From positions 8,249 to 72,248 of the forward strand of contig CALTTE010000003.1 of NCBI GenBank assembly GCA_943908405.1: a DNA stretch of 64,000 nt, in the 5' to 3' direction. Positions within the stretch are counted from its first letter, which is position 1; each line of letters starts with the position of its first letter. This document shows positions 1-8,597 of the stretch, piece after piece. The stretch comes from an uncultured Moraxella sp. GTDB taxonomy: Bacteria > Pseudomonadota > Gammaproteobacteria > Pseudomonadales > Moraxellaceae. Below the pieces are notes generated by a model. It did no database searches. It was not told the origin of the DNA and saw only the letters and a list, made by a program, of their open reading frames with translations. A program made the position numbers and the translations under genes.

Positions 1-2
1 AT

Positions 3-938
3 GTTTCCGATGATGATGTGGATGTGATGATTGAAAATTTACAAAAACAGCGTCAAACATTTGAGCCAAAAGACGGTGAGCTTGAGGACGGCGACCAAGC
101 CATTTTTGACTTTGAAGGCACGATTGATGGCGAAAAATTTGAAGGAGGCAGTGCCAGCGATTACACCCTAATCATCGGCTCAAATCGTATGATTAAAGGC
201 TTTGAAGAGCAAATGAAAGGTATGAAACCAAACGAAGAGCGTACCATTACCGTAACTTTCCCAGAAGATTATCAAGCTGAGCAACTAAGAGGGAAAGAGG
301 CTCAATTTGCCATTACATTAAAGCAAGCCAAAGCCCCAAAATTGCCAGAATTAAATGAAGAATTTTTTGAATTGTTTGGCATTAGTGAAGGCGGTTTGGA
401 TAAGCTAAAAGCCGATGTGCGTAAAAATATGGAGCGTGAGATTAAAAATGCTGCACGCAATCAAGCAAAACAAGCAGCCTTTGATGCATTGCTTGAAAAA
501 AATGAATTTGATGTACCAAAAGTAATGCTAGCCCAAGAGATTGACCGCCAAAGAGGGCTAATGCTTAGACGCTTTGCCGAGCAGTTTGGAGCAGACCCTA
601 AAAACTTTGATAAAGAGATGTTGCCTGATGAGCTATTTGAAGAGCAAGCCTTGCGTTCTGCTCGTTTGGCAATCTTGATTGGGCGTATCATTGACGAACA
701 AAATATCACCATTGACCAAGAGCGGGTGAAAAACTTTATTAGTGAAGCGGCGGAAAACTATGAAGACCCCGAAGAGGTTATTGAGTTTTATAGCAACGAC
801 AAAAACCAACGGGCAGGTATTGAGGCGGTGGTTCTAGAAGACCAAGTGGTGGATTATTTATTGAGTCAAGCCAAAGTAAATGACAAACAAGTCAAATACC
901 AAGAATTGCTTGCTGCTGCCCAACAATCAGCAATGTAA
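3..938 (+). CDS. tig: Trigger factor, C-terminal part (5' end outside window)
   Basis: Ribosome-associated chaperone and peptidyl-prolyl isomerase that shields nascent chains at the exit tunnel. The reading frame is open from base 3, so the ribosome-binding N-terminus lies upstream of the window. What remains starts near the end of the N-terminal domain, then shows the FKBP-like PPIase domain (DFEGTIDGEKFEGG and GFEEQMKGMKPNEERTI, roughly the first 100 residues) and the helical C-terminal substrate cradle with VRKNMEREIKNAARNQ and the family signature NYEDPEEVIEFYS near the end. The order tig-clpP-clpX that follows is standard in gammaproteobacteria. The first ATG/GTG codons in the window are not the true start. 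Confidence 0.96.
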   Translation, partial: VSDDDVDVMIENLQKQRQTFEPKDGELEDGDQAIFDFEGTIDGEKFEGGSASDYTLIIGSNRMIKGFEEQMKGMKPNEERTITVTFPEDYQAEQLRGKEAQFAITLKQAKAPKLPELNEEFFELFGISEGGLDKLKADVRKNMEREIKNAARNQAKQAAFDALLEKNEFDVPKVMLAQEIDRQRGLMLRRFAEQFGADPKNFDKEMLPDELFEEQALRSARLAILIGRIIDEQNITIDQERVKNFISEAAENYEDPEEVIEFYSNDKNQRAGIEAVVLEDQVVDYLLSQAKVNDKQVKYQELLAAAQQSAM

Positions 939-1510
939 AACGGCATTTGTGTTTAAATAGAGTATTGAATGGAGTTAAGCGCAGAGCTAAGCGTATAAAG
1001 CACTGCCCCAAAGTTAATTTTTGGGATATTGCTTGATTAGCCGTTTTGCTTAATTAGCTCTTTTGATTTGGCAAATGCTGTTTTGTTTGATAAGCTATTT
1101 GTTTGACAATTGTAGATAAAATATTTAAGTTTTAGTATTTGTTTTAGGTATGTTTAGGTAAGTCCTTGTTTAAATTCGTTTTTTTAAATTTGTTTTTTAA
1201 ATAAGGTTTTGATCTAAACATAAATTTTAAATAAAACATTAAATAAAACATAAATTTAAAACCAAATACGCTTAAAGCACCTAAGCCATCGGTTATAACA
1301 ATCTAATTAGTTATAATGACCATAAAAAGCGATTTGGTTTTTAACTTGATTTTTAACTTAATTTTTAACTTGATTTTTTAACTTAATTTTTAACTTGGTT
1401 TAATGTCGTTATTATCAATCAAGATGGGCTAACGTGCAAGATGGGCTAACGTGGTAATAATAACCAAGGCTGTTATTGCGTATTTTTTATAATTTTTTTA
1501 AGGACAATCA
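939..1510. other. tig-clpP intergenic region with tandem repeats
   Basis: No gene is visible in these 572 bases. The DNA is very A+T-rich. About five copies of an 11-12 bp unit built on TTTTTAACTT lie at about 1338-1398, and a perfect 17-bp duplication of CAAGATGGGCTAACGTG at 1420-1453. A good Shine-Dalgarno (AAGGAC, about 1500-1505) precedes clpP. I could not place a convincing sigma-70 promoter; a lone TATAAT at 1488-1493 has no matching -35. Confidence 0.6.
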
Positions 1511-2161
1511 ATGAAGCATAATCCTTTTTATGACCAATTAAGCGATGCTTTTCACACCCAAAACGCCCTAGTGCCAATGGTGATTGAACAATCTGGGCGT
1601 GGCGAACGCTCTTTTGATATATTCTCACGCTTGCTACGTGAGCGGGTTATCTTTTTGACAGGGCAGGTTGAGGATACAATGGCGAATTTGATTGTCGCCC
1701 AATTATTGTTTTTGGAAGCAGAAAACCCTGAAAAAGATGTGCATTTGTATATCAATTCTCCAGGTGGGGTGGTAACAGCGGGTATGGCAATTTATGACAC
1801 AATGAATTTTATTCGCCCTGATGTATCAACCATTTGTATGGGTCAAGCGGCGAGTATGGGGTCGTTTTTGTTGTCAGCAGGTGAAAAGGGTAAGCGTTAC
1901 GCCCTTGCTAACTCACGCATTATGATTCATCAGCCGTTGGGTGGGTTCCGTGGACAAGCATCTGACATTGAGATTCACGCTCGTGAAATTATTGCTCTAA
2001 AAGCCAAATTAAACGGCTTGCTTGCTGAGCATACAGGGCAACCGATTGAGCGAATTGAAAAAGATACCGACCGTGATAATTTTATGAGTGCCGAGTCTGC
2101 CAAAACTTATGGGCTGGTTGATACCGTGTTAGAAAAGCGTCCAAAGGCACTCAAGGTTTAA
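1511..2161 (+). CDS. clpP: ATP-dependent Clp protease proteolytic subunit ClpP
   Basis: Serine peptidase that forms the double-heptamer chamber of ClpXP/ClpAP and degrades substrates fed by the AAA+ unfoldase. At 216 aa it has the normal family length. The catalytic triad is visible: nucleophile Ser115 in GQAASMGSF, His140 in MIHQPLGG, and the Asp in [10 protein letters not shown] (about 185-194). The first residues before LVPMVIEQ are the expected short propeptide. The ATG follows AAGGAC at good spacing. clpX starts 9 bases after the stop, so the two are co-transcribed and the products form one protease. Confidence 0.98.
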   Translation: MKHNPFYDQLSDAFHTQNALVPMVIEQSGRGERSFDIFSRLLRERVIFLTGQVEDTMANLIVAQLLFLEAENPEKDVHLYINSPGGVVTAGMAIYDTMNFIRPDVSTICMGQAASMGSFLLSAGEKGKRYALANSRIMIHQPLGGFRGQASDIEIHAREIIALKAKLNGLLAEHTGQPIERIEKDTDRDNFMSAESAKTYGLVDTVLEKRPKALKV

Positions 2162-2170
2162 GGAGTTTTT

Positions 2171-3427
2171 ATGAGTGATGAATATTGCTCTTTTTGTGGT
2201 AAGCACGAAGATGATGTTAAGCGTTTGATTGCTGGTACTGATGCCAATATTTGTAATGAGTGCATTGAGATGGCGAGTGATTTGCTTGACAATACCGCTT
2301 ATGATGACAGCGATGACAATGAGGCGATTGATGGTGAGGTATGGGCAAACAAAAAACTACCAACACCCAAGCAAATCCGTGAGCATTTGGACAGCTATGT
2401 TATCGGTCAAGATACTGCCAAAAAAACGCTGGCAGTGGCGGTGTATAACCATTACAAACGCTTAAAAGTGAGCGATAAATTAGCCAATGAAAGCAGAACA
2501 CGCAGTGAGACGATGGTTGAGCTTGCCAAAAGTAATGTGCTGTTGATTGGACCGACTGGCTCTGGCAAAACGTTGTTGGCACAAACATTGGCAAGAATGC
2601 TTGATGTGCCATTTGCGATGGCAGATGCAACCACCTTAACCGAGGCTGGCTATGTTGGCGAGGACGTGGAAAATATCATTCAAAAATTGCTCCAAGCGGC
2701 CGATTTTGATGTGCAAAAAACCGAGCGAGGCATTGTTTATATTGATGAGATTGACAAAATTTCTCGCAAAACAAGCAATCCGTCAATTACTCGTGATGTC
2801 TCAGGTGAGGGTGTACAACAGGCATTATTAAAACTGATTGAAGGTACGGTTGCCAATATTCCCCCACAAGGAGGGCGTAAACACCCACGCCAAGAAAATA
2901 TTCAGGTAGATACCAGCAATATTTTGGTGATTGTTGGTGGGGCATTTGCAGGGCTTGAGCGAGTGATTACCGAGCGTAGTGAAAAAACAGGCATTGGCTT
3001 TGGGGCTGATGTTAAAGCCAAATCAGATGCCAATATTGGGGAGATTTTTCGTGAGGTAGAGCCTGAGGATTTGATTAAATTTGGACTAATCCCTGAGCTT
3101 ATCGGACGTTTGCCTGTCATAGCCACCTTAGAGGAGCTGAGCGAAGAGGCATTGGTGCAGATTTTGACCGAACCAAAAAACGCCTTGGTAAAGCAATATC
3201 AGTATTTATTTGCGATGGAAGGGGCAAGCTTGCAATTTGATGATGAGGCATTGGTAGCGATAGCCAAACAAGCCTTAGCACGCAAAACAGGGGCAAGGGG
3301 GCTACGTTCTATTATTGAAAATGCTTTGCTGGATACGATGTATGAGTTGCCTTCTGAAGAGACACCAAAGACGGTTACCGTTACTCGTGAAGTCATTGAA
3401 AACAAAGAAAAACCTGTTATTGTGTGA
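2171..3427 (+). CDS. clpX: ATP-dependent Clp protease ATP-binding subunit ClpX
   Basis: AAA+ unfoldase that recognises substrates and threads them into ClpP. The N-terminal zinc domain has Cys6, Cys9, Cys28 and Cys31 (CSFC...CNEC). Walker A is GPTGSGKT at 127-134, Walker B is [11 protein letters not shown], and the ClpP-docking IGF loop appears as TGIGFGADV. At 418 aa it is full length. It follows clpP by 9 bases with AAGGAG before the ATG. A strong terminator about 110 bases downstream closes the operon. The lon gene that often follows clpX in related bacteria is absent; an iron-uptake operon is found there instead. Confidence 0.98.
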   Translation: MSDEYCSFCGKHEDDVKRLIAGTDANICNECIEMASDLLDNTAYDDSDDNEAIDGEVWANKKLPTPKQIREHLDSYVIGQDTAKKTLAVAVYNHYKRLKVSDKLANESRTRSETMVELAKSNVLLIGPTGSGKTLLAQTLARMLDVPFAMADATTLTEAGYVGEDVENIIQKLLQAADFDVQKTERGIVYIDEIDKISRKTSNPSITRDVSGEGVQQALLKLIEGTVANIPPQGGRKHPRQENIQVDTSNILVIVGGAFAGLERVITERSEKTGIGFGADVKAKSDANIGEIFREVEPEDLIKFGLIPELIGRLPVIATLEELSEEALVQILTEPKNALVKQYQYLFAMEGASLQFDDEALVAIAKQALARKTGARGLRSIIENALLDTMYELPSEETPKTVTVTREVIENKEKPVIV

Positions 3428-3540
3428 TTTATTGGTTTTAATTGATAATGTGTTAATTTTAGATGTGCTATTGATTGAGCCAATTGATGAAAAAATCTTG
3501 CTGTGCAAAAGATGACATCAACTGATAATAGCATTAAATA

Positions 3541-3578
3541 AAAAACCACTTGGATTAACGTCTAAGTGGTTTTTGTTT
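3541..3578 (+). terminator. Intrinsic terminator after clpX
   Basis: The 11-base arm AAAAACCACTT (3541-3551) pairs with AAGTGGTTTTT (3564-3574) across a 12-base loop, followed by a T-rich tract. It separates clpPX from the iron operon. Confidence 0.85.
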
Positions 3579-3681
3579 TAAAAAGCGTCAAAGCTGTTGG
3601 GGTAAGTGATTTGATTGTTGGTGAAACAGTGGGTCTTTTGAGTGTTTTTAGCAAATCTTAGTAATTTTTTGTAAGAAATAT

Positions 3682-3712
3682 GATTGATAATCATTTTTAT
3701 CAAGCGTATAAT
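3682..3712 (+). promoter_or_regulatory. Fur-box-like operator overlapping the efe operon promoter
   Basis: A sigma-70 promoter is visible: TTGATA (3684-3689), a 17-base spacer and TATAAT (3707-3712). The palindromic sequence GATTGATAATCATTTTTATC (3682-3701) covers the -35 and most of the spacer, and its core ATTGATAATCATT resembles the Fur consensus core ATGATAATCATT. A repressor bound here would block RNA polymerase, so iron-dependent repression of the downstream genes is inferred. A second TATAAT at 3720-3725 lacks a clear -35. Confidence 0.75.
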
Positions 3713-3849
3713 ACAAGCGTATAATAAATTGGTGTAGGTTGTGGATGTTTAAAAATATTGGGTGGTTTTAAAAATCGCTTTGTATTTATTAGGCTTATAA
3801 GTAAGAGATTTATTGACAGTTTTATTTTGCTAATTTTATGAGGTTTTTT

Positions 3850-4740
3850 ATGATATATCGCCACTTTTTATTGATTATAATTTTGGCATTAACGCTGAGT
3901 GCCTGCCAAAAGCCTACGGATACAGCCTCTGCTGATGTAGCCAGTTTAAGTGATGTCTCTGTCATTACTGATGGTTCGGTTGTTGGCGATGGTTCTGTAG
4001 TTTCTGGTGCGACCGTAGATTTATCCGCTGAGACTGAGCAGTACCGTGCTTGGGTTGAAGGGCAGATTGAAGCGTTGCTTGTTGGTACACAAGATTTTGT
4101 TGATGCCTTAAAAGCAGGTGATGTTGCCAAAGCCAAGCAATTGTATCCTGTGGTGCGAATGAATTTTGAACGCAGTGAGCCAATTGCTGAAAGTTTTGGT
4201 GATTTGGATCCACGCCTTGATAATCGTGAGGCAGATCTTGAGGTGGGTGAAAACTGGACAGGTTTTCACGCCATTGAAAAAATTCTTTGGGAGCAAAATA
4301 CAACCAAGGGGACAGAGCAACTTGCTGAACAATTGCTTGCCGATGTCAAAGAACTGCACGCCAAATTACCGACTGCTGAAGTAACGGGCGAGCTGATGGT
4401 GCAAGGTGCGGTAGATTTATTAAACGAGGTTTCCACAAGTAAAATCACAGGTGAAGAAGAGATTTTCTCTAAAACGGATTTGTATGATTTTAAAGCCAAT
4501 GTAGAAGGGGCAGAAAAAATTTTTGAAATTTTAAAACCCAAACTGACTGCCAAAGACCCAGCATTGGTGGCAACGCTTGAACAGCGATTTTCAGCGGTGG
4601 ATACGTTGCTAGATAGCCATAAAGATGGTGATGGCTATGTGTCTTATGACAAATTAAGTGCTGATGACACTAAGGCTTTGGGTGAAGCGGTTAATAAATT
4701 AGCAGAACCGTTGGCACAAATGGGTGTTATTTTGGCTTAA
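3850..4740 (+). CDS. efeO: EfeO/EfeM-like imelysin-family iron-uptake lipoprotein
   Basis: Probable periplasmic iron-binding lipoprotein of an EfeUOB-type ferrous-iron system. The signal peptide ends in the lipobox LSAC with lipidated Cys19, followed by a Ser/Asp/Val-rich linker of about 40 residues. The rest is a single M75 (imelysin) domain with the metal-binding HxxE motif in FHAIEKILW (His140, Glu143). It lacks the N-terminal cupredoxin domain of E. coli EfeO, so it is the short EfeM type. I chose the ATG at 3850 because TGAGG lies six bases upstream; the in-frame ATG at 3838 has no ribosome-binding site. First gene behind the Fur-box-like promoter, followed by efeB and efeU. Confidence 0.9.
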   Translation: MIYRHFLLIIILALTLSACQKPTDTASADVASLSDVSVITDGSVVGDGSVVSGATVDLSAETEQYRAWVEGQIEALLVGTQDFVDALKAGDVAKAKQLYPVVRMNFERSEPIAESFGDLDPRLDNREADLEVGENWTGFHAIEKILWEQNTTKGTEQLAEQLLADVKELHAKLPTAEVTGELMVQGAVDLLNEVSTSKITGEEEIFSKTDLYDFKANVEGAEKIFEILKPKLTAKDPALVATLEQRFSAVDTLLDSHKDGDGYVSYDKLSADDTKALGEAVNKLAEPLAQMGVILA

Positions 4741-4911
4741 ATTCTTAAGCTAACAATACAAGCTAACAGTACTCAAGCTAACATGCCAATTTAAGCTGGC
4801 TTAAGTCTGTTTCAACTTAACTGATATTTTAAGTTTAAGCTTAAATTGACTTGGCTATAAGTGGGTTAAAAGACGATTAAGTGGTGGGTGATTTTATTGG
4901 GGAGTGGCGAT

Positions 4912-6186
4912 ATGGCAAATCGGCGGTATTTTTTAAAAACAGCGGGGCTTATGGTCGCAGGGGCGGGGCTGACAGCGTGCCAACAGCCCAATATGCAAGC
5001 AGATAAATTAGCCGACTCCGTTCAAACAGCCGATAAAACCCAAAATCCTAAGCACGCAGGGATGGATGCCAATACCAGTAAAAATTGTTTTGCTGATAGT
5101 AGGTATGCGTTTTTTGGAGAGCATCAAGCAGGGATTACAACGCCTGTGCAACGTCATAATTATTTTTTGGTATTGGATTTGCACAGTCGTGATGTAAAGG
5201 CGATTGCTCAGATGTTCCAAGATTGGACGGTTTTTGCTCAACAACTAATGAACGGCAACAACATTAAGCCCTATGCCCCCAATAAGCAAGTACCACCGAC
5301 TGATACCGGCGAAGCAGACAGCTTGGGGGCGTATGGCTTAACGCTAACTTTTGGTATTGCTCCAAGTTTTTTGACTAAATTGGGCTTGGATAATAAAAAG
5401 CCTGCTGAATTTGTGGATTTACCGCATTTTGCTAAAGACCAGATTCGTCCCGAGCTATCAGGCGGTGATATTTGTATACAGGCGTGCAGTGAAGATATGC
5501 AAGTGGCATTTCACGCTGTTCGGCAACTGGTGCGTCAATCACGAGGTGAGGTATCGCCAAGATGGTCGCAGGCAGGTTTTGTGTCTTTTGATACGGGCAG
5601 TCAGACCCCGCGTAATTTATTTGCTTTTAAAGATGGTACTGCCAATGAGCTGACTTTGGCACAGCCCAAGCAAAATCTGTGGATAACCGATAGCAATCCT
5701 GCTTGGCTACAAGGCGGAACGTATTTGGTGGTTAGGCTCATTCAAATGCACCTTGAGACGTGGGATAGAACATCACTTAAGGGACAAGAAGAAACCTTTG
5801 CTCGTCATCGCCATACAGGTGCACCACTCGGGTCGGACGATGAATTTGATGTATTTAATCCACACGCCAAAACTGCTGATGGCAAAGCAATCATGCCAGA
5901 AGATGCTCACACAACCCTTGCCAATCAAACAGGACTGCATATTTTACGACGTTCTTATTCTTATAGCAGTGGTATTGACATTAAGACTGGGGCGTTCAAT
6001 GCAGGGCTGTTGTTTATTTCTTTTCAAAAGTCCCCAACACAATTTATTGCCATTCAAAATGCTTTGGGGCGTATGGATAAGATGAACGAGTACATTACCC
6101 ATATTGGTAGCGGTTTGTTTGCGTGTTTTGGTGGGGTGAAAGAAGGTGAATATTTGGGACAGGCGTTATTTGAGGGTGCTGTTTAA
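4912..6186 (+). CDS. efeB: EfeB-like Dyp-type haem peroxidase, Tat-exported, probably a lipoprotein
   Basis: Dye-decolourising-type peroxidase of the Efe system, thought to oxidise iron or act on haem on the outer side of the inner membrane. The N-terminus reads NRRYFLK, a twin-arginine signal, followed by a hydrophobic stretch ending in LTAC, so the mature protein is probably anchored by a lipidated Cys23. The DyP motif is AFKDGTAN (Asp near 241), with Ala where the family usually has the first Gly of GxxDG. A conserved RHTGAPLG stretch follows. ATG 4912 is chosen because GGGGAG lies seven bases upstream; the longer GTG start at 4888 is unlikely. Second gene of the operon. Confidence 0.92.
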   Translation: MANRRYFLKTAGLMVAGAGLTACQQPNMQADKLADSVQTADKTQNPKHAGMDANTSKNCFADSRYAFFGEHQAGITTPVQRHNYFLVLDLHSRDVKAIAQMFQDWTVFAQQLMNGNNIKPYAPNKQVPPTDTGEADSLGAYGLTLTFGIAPSFLTKLGLDNKKPAEFVDLPHFAKDQIRPELSGGDICIQACSEDMQVAFHAVRQLVRQSRGEVSPRWSQAGFVSFDTGSQTPRNLFAFKDGTANELTLAQPKQNLWITDSNPAWLQGGTYLVVRLIQMHLETWDRTSLKGQEETFARHRHTGAPLGSDDEFDVFNPHAKTADGKAIMPEDAHTTLANQTGLHILRRSYSYSSGIDIKTGAFNAGLLFISFQKSPTQFIAIQNALGRMDKMNEYITHIGSGLFACFGGVKEGEYLGQALFEGAV

Positions 6187-6285
6187 AAGCACTGATAAAA
6201 CACCGATTAATAAAAGCACCGATCAACAGTAACAGTAAAGATGGCTTGTTTTTTGTCTAATCAATAAAATATTAAAAGGGGTAAA

Positions 6286-8181
6286 ATGATAACGATAAGA
6301 CACATACGCCGATGGGGCTTGATTGGGCTAATCGGCGTCATTGTTATGCCAACAATAGCCCCAGTAGCCATTGCCCAAACCAGCTCATCGCCAGTTAGCA
6401 ATACGACAATCAAGACTGATGGTGTTATACACGGCGATGACAACCAAAGCAATGATGATAAATTAAATGTTGCATTCAAATCCACCATCAAATTTGCCCC
6501 ACTATTTGTGCAACTGTCTGATGCAATGGCAAGTTTAAAAACTAATGACAGCGTCGCAAGCGTGCAATTATTGCAGGCCATTAAGATGGATTTGTTGGAG
6601 CAACAAGGGTATCATAAGTCCAATGACCCTGTTTTTAGTGCGGTAATCATAGCCCTTGACGAGGCGATTAGTACACCAACCCAAGCCAATTTATCGGCAG
6701 TGTCAAAACAATTATATCAATTAGAACAACAGCAAAATCCTACCGATTATAATGCCCAAAGACAAAAATTTGCCCAAAAGGTAATGCCTGCATTTGAGCG
6801 GTTAAAAATTGCTTTTGATGCTGTTCAAGCCCGTAACCGTCAGGCAACTACCAACCAAACCGGTGATGATTTGGCTCAATTACGCCAAGCCTACGCAAAA
6901 TTTAATGCCATTTGGTCAGCCAATGAACGAGTAGTGCGTGTAACCAGTATGGGGCATTATGGGGCGATTGAAACGGCAATGGCGTTGATGCGAGTGGCGA
7001 TGGAGCAATCCCCCGCTAACATAGAACAAATACAAGCACAAATGGTTGCTTTAGAACAATCATTGACTGGATTTGTGATGGGTGAGCAAGTGTTATTACA
7101 GACCCAGCAAGTAACGTTGTCTGATGGTATTGAGCTGTTAGAGCAAGGCTTGTTGGCTTTTTCTGCCAATGATGTTGGTACCGCTCAAACCAAATTAGGG
7201 CGATTTATTGCTATTTGGAGTGGCATTGAAGGCGATGTCAGCACAAGAAATAAAGCCTTATACCAAATCATAGAATCGCAACTACCAGTCATTATGGCAA
7301 CAGGGCAAGATGTTGCCAAACAAGAGCAGTTGCGTAATATCATTAGGGATTTAAAGGCAATCAATGTTGTGGCAGATTACACCGCCTTTGATGCAATGGC
7401 AATTTTATTGCGTGAGGGTTTTGAGGCGTTATTGATTATAATGGCATTATTATCGGCACTAACCGCTGCTGGACAATCAAAGGGTAAATACTTTGTGTAT
7501 GCAGGGGTGGTAGCAGGATTGCTGGCTAGTATTTTTGGGGCATTGGCATTACAGCAATTTTTGCCAGCTTTGACCGCTGGGGCAAGCCGTGAGTTTTTAG
7601 AAGGGGTAGTTGGTCTTATTGCGGTTGTGATGATGATGGGTGTTGGTGCGTGGTTACATAGCAAATCATCGGTGCGGGCGTGGAATGCCTTTGTTAAAAA
7701 ACATATGGGACAGGTGCTTACAGGCGGTAGTTTGGCGGGGCTTTTTGGTTTGAGTTTTTTGTCGGTATTTCGTGAGGGGGCAGAAACTATTTTATTTTAT
7801 GTGGGTATCTTGCCCAACATAACAATGACAAATTTTGTGCTTGGCATTGTGTTGGCATTGGTAATTTTGTCGGTCGTGGCGGTGATGTTACTTAAGACGT
7901 CATTAAAGTTGCCGATGGCTTTTTTATTTAAATGGTTAACTTTTTTGATTTATTTTTTGGGCTTTAAGATTTTGGGCGTGAGTATTGCCGCATTGCAACT
8001 AACCCAGCACTTGTCTCGCACGCCGATGAATATACAGCCATTGCCTTGGCTTGGTTTTTACCCCAGCATAGAAGGGTTTTTGGTGCAGCTGTTGTATGTA
8101 TTGCTAGTGATAATGGTGCTTTTTTATAACACTTGGCGGCTTGGCAATAAGCATCATATTGATAAGCAAACAACCAAGTAG
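6286..8181 (+). CDS. efeU: FTR1-family iron permease with large periplasmic N-terminal domain (EfeU-like)
   Basis: Inner-membrane iron permease, third gene of the efe operon. A signal peptide ends near residue 30 (VAIAQT). Residues 31-365 form a mostly helical domain, predicted periplasmic, that holds two related units, FNAIWSANERVVRV (206-219) and FIAIWSGIEGDVST (307-320), each followed by a Y..IE motif. From about residue 368 the FTR1 membrane domain begins. It has the iron-binding REGFE (376-380) and REGAE (496-500) motifs, and a further REFLE at 435-439. At 631 aa it is more than twice the size of E. coli EfeU. The start follows AAAAGGGG at good spacing. Confidence 0.9.
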   Translation: MITIRHIRRWGLIGLIGVIVMPTIAPVAIAQTSSSPVSNTTIKTDGVIHGDDNQSNDDKLNVAFKSTIKFAPLFVQLSDAMASLKTNDSVASVQLLQAIKMDLLEQQGYHKSNDPVFSAVIIALDEAISTPTQANLSAVSKQLYQLEQQQNPTDYNAQRQKFAQKVMPAFERLKIAFDAVQARNRQATTNQTGDDLAQLRQAYAKFNAIWSANERVVRVTSMGHYGAIETAMALMRVAMEQSPANIEQIQAQMVALEQSLTGFVMGEQVLLQTQQVTLSDGIELLEQGLLAFSANDVGTAQTKLGRFIAIWSGIEGDVSTRNKALYQIIESQLPVIMATGQDVAKQEQLRNIIRDLKAINVVADYTAFDAMAILLREGFEALLIIMALLSALTAAGQSKGKYFVYAGVVAGLLASIFGALALQQFLPALTAGASREFLEGVVGLIAVVMMMGVGAWLHSKSSVRAWNAFVKKHMGQVLTGGSLAGLFGLSFLSVFREGAETILFYVGILPNITMTNFVLGIVLALVILSVVAVMLLKTSLKLPMAFLFKWLTFLIYFLGFKILGVSIAALQLTQHLSRTPMNIQPLPWLGFYPSIEGFLVQLLYVLLVIMVLFYNTWRLGNKHHIDKQTTK

Positions 8182-8316
8182 CTAGGTAATCAACAACTAA
8201 TATAGCTTAAAGCTATTTAGACATAATGTTTGGATATTTGTGGCAATATTTTAAGTGGCAATATTTCAATGATTAGGTGGTCTAATTTGCAAAGTTTGCT
8301 TGTGATTTTTAGTGAT

Positions 8317-8347
8317 AAAAAACGTCTCATAATGAGACGTTTTGTTT
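8317..8347. terminator. Intrinsic terminator between efeU and rpmJ (convergent)
   Basis: AAAACGTCTCA (8319-8329) pairs with TGAGACGTTTT (8333-8343). It is flanked by A's on one side and T's on the other, so it can serve both the rightward efe operon and the leftward L36 gene, whose stop lies at 8346. Confidence 0.75.
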
Positions 8348-8486
8348 ATTTTCTTTTTTTACCGCCTTGAACGGCTTTAAAGCGAGGGTTTGATTTGCAG
8401 ATAACAAAGGTGCGACCACGGCGACGAACCACTTGGCAATCTTTGTGGCGAAGTTTGGCGGATTTTAATGAGCTTAAGACTTGCAT
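8346..8486 (-). CDS. rpmJ: Ribosomal protein L36, zinc-independent (YkgO/type B) form
   Basis: Small basic protein of the 50S subunit, 46 aa. The sequence starts [20 protein letters not shown] and contains [19 protein letters not shown], closely matching the YkgO class. Only two cysteines are present (17 and 30), so the complete zinc ribbon of the classic 38-residue L36 is missing. ATG is preceded by AAGGAA. In several bacteria this C-minus paralogue replaces the zinc form under zinc limitation and is controlled by Zur. I see no clear Zur box here, so that control is not claimed. It stands apart from any ribosomal-protein operon. Confidence 0.95.
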   Translation of the reverse strand: MQVLSSLKSAKLRHKDCQVVRRRGRTFVICKSNPRFKAVQGGKKRK

Positions 8487-8553
8487 AATAGTTCCTTGTT
8501 GATAATTAAACGCCTATCATACAATAAAATGAATCAAAATAAAAGCCTTTTAT

Positions 8554-8580
8554 AAAAAATACGCCAAAAAAGGCGTATTT
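8554..8580 (-). terminator. Terminator of the DUF475 gene
   Basis: Read on the minus strand, AAATACGCC pairs with GGCGTATTT across six bases and is followed by a run of T's. It lies directly downstream of the DUF475 gene and upstream of rpmJ, so rpmJ needs its own promoter. Confidence 0.8.
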
Positions 8581-8597
8581 TATGTGGTATGATGGGA

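Noticed and set aside
939..1510. Repeated TTTTTAACTT units considered as a CRISPR or iteron array
   Set aside because: Units are adjacent with no unique spacers, only 11-12 bp and degenerate; they fit simple tandem duplication, and no cas or replication gene is near.
3428..3515. Short frames running past the clpX stop
   Set aside because: They overlap clpX in other frames and end before the terminator; no start signal.
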